Shown here piece by piece: positions 1 to 5,839 of a DNA stretch of 5,839 nt; the stretch's first letter is position 1, and every line of letters begins with the position of its first letter. The position numbers and the translations under genes were made by a program. The DNA is from an uncultured Pseudomonadota bacterium (lineage in GTDB: Bacteria; Pseudomonadota; Gammaproteobacteria; Burkholderiales; Usitatibacteraceae), in assembly GCA_946885905.1 (NCBI GenBank), contig CAMPHL010000188.1, positions 1 through 5,839 of the forward strand. Direction: 5' to 3'. The notes beneath the pieces were generated by a model. The model was not told the origin of the DNA. It saw nothing but the letters and a program-made list of their open reading frames with translations, and searched no databases.

Positions 1-1533
<1,533 letters not shown>

Positions 1534-1537
<4 letters not shown>

Positions 1538-2010
1538 GCAAGATTCCGATCACCACCCGCGGCGCCGAGCAGCTGCGCGCCGAGCTGCACAAGCTGAAGA
1601 CCGTCGAGCGCCCGGCCGTCATCACGGCCATCGCGGAGGCACGCGCGCAGGGCGACATCACGGAGAACGCCGAGTACGAGGCCGCGCGCGAGCGCCAGGG
1701 CTTCATCGAGGGCCGCATCATCGAGCTCGAAGGCAAGCTCTCCAACGCCCAGATCATCGATCCGGGGCTGCTCGAGGACGACGGCCGCGTCGTCTTCGGC
1801 ACGACGGTGGAGCTCAAGGACACCGCCGGGTCCGAGTCGGTCACCTACCAGATCGTCGGCGAGGACGAGGCCGACATCAAGCTCGGCAAGATCTCCTACT
1901 CGAGCCCGATCGCCAAGGCCCTCATCGGGAAGTTCTCGGGCGACGTCGCCGAGGTCCGGACTCCGGGAGGGGTGAAGGAGCTCGAGATCGTGGACGTGAA
2001 GTACCTGTAG
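1534..2010 (+). CDS. greA: Transcription elongation factor GreA
   Basis: GreA enters the secondary channel of RNA polymerase and stimulates cleavage of backtracked nascent RNA, which restarts stalled complexes. The product is 158 residues, the same length as E. coli GreA. The N-terminal coiled coil (about 1-75) carries the tip motif [14 protein letters not shown], with the acidic residues D41 and E44 that hold the catalytic metal. The C-terminal FKBP-like domain (about 80-158) contains [19 protein letters not shown] and the family signature [10 protein letters not shown]. The ATG at 1534 overlaps the carB stop by four bases. I see no clear Shine-Dalgarno site inside the end of carB, so translation probably depends on ribosomes finishing carB. 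The longer open frame starting near 973 is only antisense-free read-through in carB's second frame. The last 89 bases are overlapped on the other strand by the tail of yhbY. Confidence 0.98.
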
Positions 2011-2539
2011 CTCCGGCAGCGGCGCGACCGTCATCTCCGCGAAGGCGGGGACCCGATTTCGGGGCGGGGCCCAATTTCGCGTTCGCGGGGATCTTCCCCT
2101 TGCGCTTCATGTCCGCGATGTCGCGTAGCCGCTGCTTCTCCAGGTCTCGCGTCCGCTGCGCCTGCCGGCCCCGGTCGCTCACCACGCCGACCCGCGGCCG
2201 GCGCCCTTTGTCGTCACCCGGGAGGCCGGCAATGCCCGACGATGGCCCGGGGTCCGATTCCTCTGCGCTCCTCTCCCGGTAGATCACGAAGACCTTCCCG
2301 ATCTGCTGCACCGGATGGGCTTCGAGGCGCTCGCAGATCGTCTCCAGCCAGATGTCGCGCTGCTCGCGCTCGCCACTCGCCGCGCGCACCTTGATGAGCT
2401 CATGCGCCTTCAGCGAGCGGTCGATCTCGGCCACCACCTCGTCGGTGAGCCCCTTGTCGCCGATCAGCACGACGGGCTTGAGCTTGTGGGCCTCGCCCCG
2501 CAGCTCGGAGCGCCGGGCAAGTGGAAGCGTCTTGGCCAT
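1922..2539 (-). CDS. yhbY: Ribosome assembly RNA-binding protein YhbY (CRM domain) with a long basic C-terminal tail
   Basis: YhbY is a small CRM-domain protein that binds pre-50S ribosomal particles and assists large-subunit assembly. Residues 1-90 match the whole family: [20 protein letters not shown], with the GxxG loop at G27-G30, then HELIKV, and [11 protein letters not shown] at the end of the domain. The start is ATG at 2539-2537, with GAGGA (complement of 2546-2550) six bases before it. E. coli YhbY is about 97 residues; this frame runs to 205. Residues 95-150 are polar and basic, with a likely helix [20 protein letters not shown]. Residues 149-170 are encoded by the REP-like repeat at 2030-2093. 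Residues 178-205, very rich in Arg, Pro and Ser, are antisense to the end of greA. The CRM domain call is firm. Whether the tail is functional or merely lost its original stop is unknown. It follows nhaB by 34 bp and is probably in the same transcript. Confidence 0.93.
   Translation of the reverse strand: MAKTLPLARRSELRGEAHKLKPVVLIGDKGLTDEVVAEIDRSLKAHELIKVRAASGEREQRDIWLETICERLEAHPVQQIGKVFVIYRERSAEESDPGPSSGIAGLPGDDKGRRPRVGVVSDRGRQAQRTRDLEKQRLRDIADMKRKGKIPANAKLGPAPKSGPRLRGDDGRAAAGATGTSRPRSRAPSPLPESGPRRRRPRTSR
2030..2093. repeat. REP-like palindrome plus short tandem repeat at the greA/yhbY junction
   Basis: Read on the + strand, TCTCCGC (2034-2040), loop GAAG and GCGGGGA (2045-2051) form a 7-bp hairpin with one G-U wobble. 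It overlaps two near-identical tandem units, GGCGGGGACCCGATTTCGG (2044-2062) and GGCGGGGCCCAATTTCGC (2063-2080). CCCG-ATTT-CGGG (2052-2063) is a second small hairpin, and a related CGCGTTCGCGGGGATC (2078-2093) ends the element. The wording resembles the dispersed 'CGTCATnCCCGCGAAnGCGGG' intergenic palindromes known from many GC-rich proteobacteria. It lies 20 bp after the greA stop and may also serve as a transcript 3' end for greA, though no T-run follows. No second copy is seen in this window, so dispersal in the genome is inferred. The yhbY frame reads through it. Confidence 0.65.
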
Positions 2540-2545
2540 TCTCGG

Positions 2546-2550
2546 TCCTC
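2546..2550 (-). promoter_or_regulatory. Shine-Dalgarno site of yhbY
   Basis: The minus strand reads GAGGA, six bases before the ATG at 2539. It lies in the 34-bp gap after the nhaB stop codon (2574-2576). It fixes the yhbY start and shows that yhbY is independently initiated even if it is transcribed from the nhaB promoter. I see no terminator-like hairpin in this gap. Confidence 0.6.
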
Positions 2551-2573
2551 GGGCGAATGGGCCCAGTGTAGCC

Positions 2574-4145
2574 CTACAGCAGGTACGCGACGGCGAGGAA
2601 ACCCGCCACCGTCATCACCACGGTATAGGGCAGGGTCATCACGACCATGCGCATGTACGAAAGCCGGATCAGGGGCGCGAGCGCCGAGGTGAGCAGGAAG
2701 AGGAAGGCCGCCTGGCCGTTGGGCGTGGCCACGCTCGGGACGTTGGTGCCGGTGTTGACCGCGATCGCCAGCAGGTCGAACTGGGCGCGGTCGATCACGC
2801 CGCCCTTGAAGGCCTCGTGGACTTCGTTGATGAAGACCGTCGCGATGAAGACGTTCTCGGTGCCCAGCGAGAGCACGCCGTTCACTAGGAAGACGGCGGC
2901 AGGCTGCTCCTCGCGCGGCAGGGCCAGCAGCGCGTTGAAGATGGGCCGCAGCAGGTGCTGGTCGTGGATCACGGCCACGACGGCGAAGAAGACGACCAGG
3001 AGCGCGGTGAACGGCAGGGCCTCCTGGAACGCGTGCCCCAGCCGGCGCTCGTCGATCACTCCGAGGAAGGAGGTCGCGAGGATGATGATCGTCACGCCGA
3101 TCAGGCCGACCGCGGTCAGGTGCAGCGCCAGGCCCACGACCAGGGCGACGAGCACGGCCGCCTGGACGAGGAGCTCGGCCTTGGCCCGCGCGTCGCGCCG
3201 CTGGTCCTCGAGCTGGTCGTACCGGACCAGCACCTCGCGCACCGACTCGGGCAGCTCCGCCCCGTAGCCGAAAAGGCGGAAGCGCTCGACCAGGAAGCAG
3301 GTCGCGAGCCCCGCGACCACGACCGGGATGGACACCGGCGCCATGCGCACGAAGAACTCGCCGAAGTCCCACCCGGCCAGCGTGCCGATGAGGAGGTTCT
3401 GCGGCTCACCCACGAGGGTCATCACGCCCCCCAGCGCGGTGGCGACGGCGCCGTGCATGACGAGGCTGCGCAGGAAGGCGCGGAACTGCTCCAGGTCCTG
3501 CAGCTTCACCAGCTCCCATTCCACCCGCGTGGCGGCGAGGAAGGTCTGGAAGGGCTGGGGCGCCGCAGCGGGTGTGGCGGCGGGCAGCGGCACGGCCGCG
3601 GGCGCCTCCTGCTCCGGGTGCAGGAACTTGCCGGAGGCGACCTTGTGGTACACCTCGTAGAAGCCCATCGCCACCGTGATGATGATGGCGATCCCGGTGA
3701 GCGCGTCCAGGAACGCGGAGAGGGCCACGGTCACCGCCGTGAACGCCAGCATCAGCAGGAGCTTGGAGCGGATCTTGATCACCAGCTTGGTGACCATGTA
3801 GAGCAGCAGGTCCTTCAGGAAGGACACGCCTGCGACCATGAAGATCAGGAGCAGGATCACGTCGAAGCCCCGCACCACCTCCCGGTAGACCGCGAGCGGC
3901 GTGGTCATGCCGATCACGATCGCCTCGAGGGCGAGCAGGCCGCCGGGCTGCAGCGGGTAGCAGCGCAGCGACATCACGAGCGTGAACAGGAACTCGAACA
4001 GCAGCAGCCAGCCCGCCGTGTAGGGGCTGAGCGCGAACATGACGGGATTCACCAGCAGGAAGCCGATGATCGTGCGCTTGTACCAAAGCGGCGCATGGCC
4101 CAGGAAGTTCTGAAGGAACGCCCGTGCCAGGTGGTGCTCACCCAT
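2574..4145 (-). CDS. nhaB: Na+/H+ antiporter NhaB
   Basis: NhaB is an inner-membrane antiporter that exports Na+ in exchange for H+, supporting sodium tolerance and pH balance. The 523-residue product aligns along its length with E. coli NhaB (about 513) as I remember it: [11 protein letters not shown] (13-23), the [15 protein letters not shown] segment (61-75), [11 protein letters not shown] with the conserved membrane aspartate D147, [18 protein letters not shown] (237-254), and the C-terminal [19 protein letters not shown] (464-482) followed by [11 protein letters not shown]. Many hydrophobic segments fit the multi-helix family fold. The ATG at 4145 follows AGGGG by five bases and gives the family N-terminus. 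Oddities: an Ala/Pro-rich insertion at about 175-200 in a loop; LGTENVF near E430, where E. coli has ISDNVF; and an end about 15 residues earlier than E. coli. It lies between yhbY and rlmE, which are usually direct neighbours, and is probably the first gene of an nhaB-yhbY transcript. Confidence 0.95.
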   Translation of the reverse strand: MGEHHLARAFLQNFLGHAPLWYKRTIIGFLLVNPVMFALSPYTAGWLLLFEFLFTLVMSLRCYPLQPGGLLALEAIVIGMTTPLAVYREVVRGFDVILLLIFMVAGVSFLKDLLLYMVTKLVIKIRSKLLLMLAFTAVTVALSAFLDALTGIAIIITVAMGFYEVYHKVASGKFLHPEQEAPAAVPLPAATPAAAPQPFQTFLAATRVEWELVKLQDLEQFRAFLRSLVMHGAVATALGGVMTLVGEPQNLLIGTLAGWDFGEFFVRMAPVSIPVVVAGLATCFLVERFRLFGYGAELPESVREVLVRYDQLEDQRRDARAKAELLVQAAVLVALVVGLALHLTAVGLIGVTIIILATSFLGVIDERRLGHAFQEALPFTALLVVFFAVVAVIHDQHLLRPIFNALLALPREEQPAAVFLVNGVLSLGTENVFIATVFINEVHEAFKGGVIDRAQFDLLAIAVNTGTNVPSVATPNGQAAFLFLLTSALAPLIRLSYMRMVVMTLPYTVVMTVAGFLAVAYLL

Positions 4146-4274
4146 GCCTTCCCCTGACCCAAAGGTAGCGCCCCCGGCGCCGGTTACATCTTGCCCAACG
4201 ATGCGCCGGATTCAAAGCGTGGAAAGCTTCCCGCGCTTCGCCCGCAAGCGACCGTAGAATCGGCGCTCACGCGC
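4146..4274. promoter_or_regulatory. Divergent promoter region between nhaB and rlmE
   Basis: This 129-bp spacer separates the leftward nhaB start from the rlmE start, so it should hold promoters for both directions. It contains a perfect 10-bp palindrome CCGGCGCCGG (4174-4183, about 28 bp before nhaB) and a dyad CGCTT/AAGCG (4234-4238 and 4246-4250) just upstream of the rlmE -10-like box. On the nhaB side I find only weak promoter matches (TTGAAT followed 17 bp later by a poor -10). Whether the dyads bind a regulator cannot be told from the sequence alone. Confidence 0.5.
4255..4260 (+). promoter_or_regulatory. Putative sigma-70 -10 box of rlmE
   Basis: TAGAAT matches the -10 consensus TATAAT at five of six positions and ends 14 bases before the ATG at 4275. 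Transcription would begin only about 7-8 bases before the start codon, giving a very short leader with no Shine-Dalgarno site, and none is visible. No convincing -35 box stands at 16-18 bp spacing, so the call rests on the -10 alone. Confidence 0.35.
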
Positions 4275-4922
4275 ATGAAGAAATCCGCCTCCTCCAGGCA
4301 GTGGCTGCGCCGCCACGTGAACGACCCGTACGTCCAGCGCAGCAAGCGCGAGGGCTACCGCAGCCGTTCGGCCTACAAGCTCATCGAGATCGACGACAAG
4401 GACAAGGTGCTCGAGCCGGGACAGGTCGTTGTCGACCTGGGAGCCGCCCCGGGCGGGTGGGCGCAGGTCGCCGCGAAGCGCACGGGATCGAGGGGCGCGA
4501 TCATCGCCATCGACCTGCTGGAGATGGACGCCATCCCCGGCGTGGATTTCATCGCGGGCGACTTCACCAGGGGTTCGGGGCTGAAGGCCGTCCAGTCGCA
4601 GCTGGCCGGGCGCCGCGCCGACGTAGTCCTTTCGGACATGGCGCCGAACATGAGCGGCATCCCAATCTCCGACCAGGCCCGCTCGATGGAGCTCGCCGAG
4701 GCCGCGCGCGACTTCGCCCTGTTGCATCTGAAGGAAGAGGGCGACTTCCTGGTAAAGGTCTTCCAGGGCGCGGGGTATGATGAGTACCTCAAGTCGCTGC
4801 GCGCCGGCTTCCGCAAGGTGGTGGTTCGCAAGCCCGACGCCTCCCGTGGCGAAAGTGCCGAGCAGTACCTGCTCGCACGGGGCCTGAAGGCCCCAAGGCC
4901 GATCGGCGCGATCGAAAAATGA
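4275..4922 (+). CDS. rlmE: 23S rRNA (uridine-2'-O)-methyltransferase RlmE (FtsJ/RrmJ)
   Basis: RlmE uses S-adenosylmethionine to methylate the 2'-OH of U2552 (E. coli numbering) in the A-loop of 23S rRNA, a late step in 50S maturation. The 215-residue product is close to the E. coli length (209). It starts MKKSASSRQWLRRH, as the family does. VVDLGAAPGGWAQV (52-65) is the SAM-binding motif I, and SDMAPNMSG (120-128) and FLVKVFQG (158-165) follow. The K-D-K-E catalytic residues appear as K35, D121, K161 and E196. I chose the ATG at 4275 because upstream in-frame codons from 4191 (TTG) encode nothing family-like and would include the TAGAAT -10-like box. No strong Shine-Dalgarno site is present. 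It is divergent from nhaB, and ftsH follows 111 bp downstream on the same strand, the usual pairing. Confidence 0.96.
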   Translation: MKKSASSRQWLRRHVNDPYVQRSKREGYRSRSAYKLIEIDDKDKVLEPGQVVVDLGAAPGGWAQVAAKRTGSRGAIIAIDLLEMDAIPGVDFIAGDFTRGSGLKAVQSQLAGRRADVVLSDMAPNMSGIPISDQARSMELAEAARDFALLHLKEEGDFLVKVFQGAGYDEYLKSLRAGFRKVVVRKPDASRGESAEQYLLARGLKAPRPIGAIEK

Positions 4923-4940
4923 AAATGGCCGCGGCGGGGT

Positions 4941-4968
4941 CTTGAGAAGGGCGCTACCCGCCCGAACT
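4941..4968 (+). promoter_or_regulatory. Putative sigma-32 (heat-shock) promoter of ftsH
   Basis: CTTGAGA (4941-4947) matches the sigma-32 -35 consensus CTTGAAA at six of seven positions. After a 13-bp spacer, CCCGAACT (4961-4968) matches CCCCATnT at five of seven fixed positions. The spacing suits sigma-32 promoters, and ftsH is a heat-shock gene in E. coli. The spacer also contains a small perfect dyad, GGGCG-CTACC-CGCCC (4949-4963). The identification is by consensus only. A TTGATA (4969-4974) and TGnTACAGT (4970-4978) nearby are weak sigma-70-like alternatives. Confidence 0.45.
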
Positions 4969-4995
4969 TTGATACAGTAACCTTTGTCTTATCTG

Positions 4996-5016
4996 GCTGA
5001 ATTTCAGCGGTTTTTT
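4996..5016 (+). terminator. Hairpin plus T6 tract in the ftsH leader (possible terminator or attenuator)
   Basis: GCTGA (4996-5000), loop ATT and TCAGC (5004-5008) form a perfect 5-bp stem, followed by GG and six T residues (5011-5016). This is the shape of a small intrinsic terminator. It lies after rlmE and after the putative ftsH promoter, so it would act on both rlmE read-through and the ftsH leader. The stem is short, so strong termination is doubtful. Confidence 0.35.
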
Positions 5017-5020
5017 CCCC

Positions 5021-5025
5021 GAGGG
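5021..5025 (+). promoter_or_regulatory. Shine-Dalgarno site of ftsH
   Basis: GAGGG lies eight bases before the GTG at 5034 and decides for this non-ATG start. The next in-frame ATG (5058) would remove part of the first membrane helix and has no comparable site. Confidence 0.7.
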
Positions 5026-5033
5026 TTTCCCCA

Positions 5034-5839
5034 GTGAACAACACCATTCGGACCATCATGGTCTGGCTCGTGATCGGAGTCATCCTGACCATGGTGTTCA
5101 TGCAGGTCGGCAGCCGCCAGGCGGGCGCCAACGTGCTCGACTACTCGACCTTCATGCAGGAGGCCCAGGCCGGGCACATCAACAAGGTCAAGATCGACAG
5201 CTCGCGCACGCTCAAGGCGACCACGCGCGACGGCAAGACCTACACCGTCTACACGCCGGGCATCCAGGACCCGTGGATGGTGAGCGACCTGCTCAAGAAC
5301 AACGTGACCATCGAGGCCAAGCCCGAGGAGGAGCCTTCGCTCCTCATGAACATCTTCGTCTCGTGGTTCCCGATGCTGCTGCTGATCGGCGTCTGGATCT
5401 TCTTCATGCGCCAGATGCAGGGCGGCGGGCGCGGGGGCGCGTTCTCGTTCGGCAAGAGCCGCGCGCGCATGCTCGACGAGAACCAGAACCAGGTGACCTT
5501 CGCGGACGTGGCGGGCGTGGACGAGGCCAAGGAGGAAGTGGCGGAGCTGGTCGACTTCCTGCGTGATCCGTCCAAGTTCCAGAAGCTCGGCGGGCGCATC
5601 CCGCGCGGAGTGCTGATGGTGGGCAATCCCGGCACGGGCAAGACGCTGCTCGCCCGCGCGATCGCGGGTGAAGCCAAGGTTCCCTTCTTCTCGATCTCGG
5701 GCTCCGACTTCGTCGAGATGTTCGTCGGCGTGGGCGCGGCCCGCGTGCGCGACATGTTCGAGCAGGCCAAGAAGAACGCGCCCTGCATCGTGTTCATCGA
5801 CGAGATCGACGCGGTCGGCCGCCAGCGCGGCGCGGGCCT
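5034..5839 (+). CDS. ftsH: ATP-dependent zinc metalloprotease FtsH, N-terminal part (3' truncated by window edge)
   Basis: FtsH is a hexameric inner-membrane AAA+ protease that degrades misassembled membrane proteins and selected soluble regulators (in E. coli sigma-32 and LpxC). The visible 268 codons cover TM1 (about 5-24), the periplasmic domain (25-102), TM2 (about 103-124, [20 protein letters not shown]) and the start of the ATPase domain: [16 protein letters not shown] (154-169), Walker A GNPGTGKT (197-204), pore loop FVEMFVG (226-232, pore aromatic F230) and Walker [10 protein letters not shown] with D256 and E257. The second region of homology and the HEXXH zinc site lie beyond the window. 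GTG at 5034 is the start, supported by GAGGG eight bases upstream and by the family N-terminus. Walker A has asparagine where E. coli FtsH has the first proline of GPPGTGKT. It follows rlmE by 111 bp with its own likely promoter. Confidence 0.97.
   Translation, partial: MNNTIRTIMVWLVIGVILTMVFMQVGSRQAGANVLDYSTFMQEAQAGHINKVKIDSSRTLKATTRDGKTYTVYTPGIQDPWMVSDLLKNNVTIEAKPEEEPSLLMNIFVSWFPMLLLIGVWIFFMRQMQGGGRGGAFSFGKSRARMLDENQNQVTFADVAGVDEAKEEVAELVDFLRDPSKFQKLGGRIPRGVLMVGNPGTGKTLLARAIAGEAKVPFFSISGSDFVEMFVGVGAARVRDMFEQAKKNAPCIVFIDEIDAVGRQRGAG

Noticed and set aside
2034..2051. Hairpin after greA as a canonical intrinsic terminator
   Set aside because: The stem is good, but it is followed by CCCGATTTC rather than a T-tract, and it is part of the REP-like repeat; termination is possible but not supported.
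2464..3372. 302-codon minus-strand frame overlapping nhaB
   Set aside because: Ala/Gly/Arg/Pro-rich, no domain pattern, out of frame with the recognised NhaB and without a start context.
2955..4157. 400-codon open frame on the + strand opposite nhaB
   Set aside because: Its product is low-complexity His/Glu/Arg/Gln-rich sequence, the typical antisense shadow of a GC-rich membrane protein gene; nhaB on the other strand has clear homology throughout.
4191..4274. Upstream extension of rlmE from a TTG at 4191
   Set aside because: The extra 28 residues do not resemble the RlmE family N-terminus, and the stretch contains the likely -10 box; the ATG at 4275 gives the expected MKKSASSRQWL.
4949..4963. 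GGGCG-CTACC-CGCCC hairpin as an rlmE terminator
   Set aside because: Only five base pairs and no T-run directly after it; it overlaps the spacer of the putative sigma-32 promoter, so I note it there rather than calling a terminator.
5249..5797. 182-codon minus-strand frame opposite ftsH
   Set aside because: Ser/Pro-rich antisense translation of ftsH with no recognisable domain.

Overview
The window is a piece of a GC-rich (by eye about two-thirds G+C) proteobacterial chromosome. Five protein genes fill almost all of it: the 3' half of carB, greA, yhbY, an nhaB-type Na+/H+ antiporter gene, rlmE and the 5' part of ftsH (six including both partial genes). The order carB-greA-yhbY-rlmE-ftsH is a classic core arrangement of Beta- and Gammaproteobacteria. 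The base composition, the protein wording and a repeat of the 'GCGAAGGCGGGGA' kind point to a betaproteobacterium (or a GC-rich relative). I infer this from composition and remembered family sequences; I could not run a search.

Layout. Bases 1-2010 run rightward: carB (pyrimidine and arginine precursor synthesis) ends in an ATGA overlap with greA (transcript cleavage factor), so the two are co-transcribed and probably translationally coupled. Bases 1922-4145 run leftward: nhaB followed 34 bp later by yhbY, which has its own Shine-Dalgarno site. yhbY meets greA head-on. Its reading frame continues through a REP-like hairpin and tandem repeat (about 2030-2093) and ends inside greA. Bases 4275-5839 run rightward: rlmE (23S rRNA 2'-O-methyltransferase) and, after a 111-bp gap, ftsH (membrane AAA+ protease), which leaves the window within its ATPase domain.

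How they fit together. YhbY and RlmE both act on the large ribosomal subunit, and FtsH is the membrane quality-control protease. In many relatives yhbY and rlmE are direct divergent neighbours; here the nhaB gene sits between them and seems to share yhbY's transcript. The rlmE-ftsH gap carries a good match to a sigma-32 (heat-shock) promoter and a hairpin plus T6 tract in the ftsH leader, so ftsH may be controlled separately from rlmE. The divergent nhaB/rlmE spacer (4146-4274) has a -10-like TAGAAT just before rlmE.

I see no RNA gene, CRISPR array, insertion sequence, phage or defence gene, and no stretch over 300 bases without a gene. This is mainly an ordinary housekeeping region. The unusual points are the repeat-derived YhbY tail, the nhaB insertion, and a few residue changes at normally invariant positions in FtsH and NhaB.
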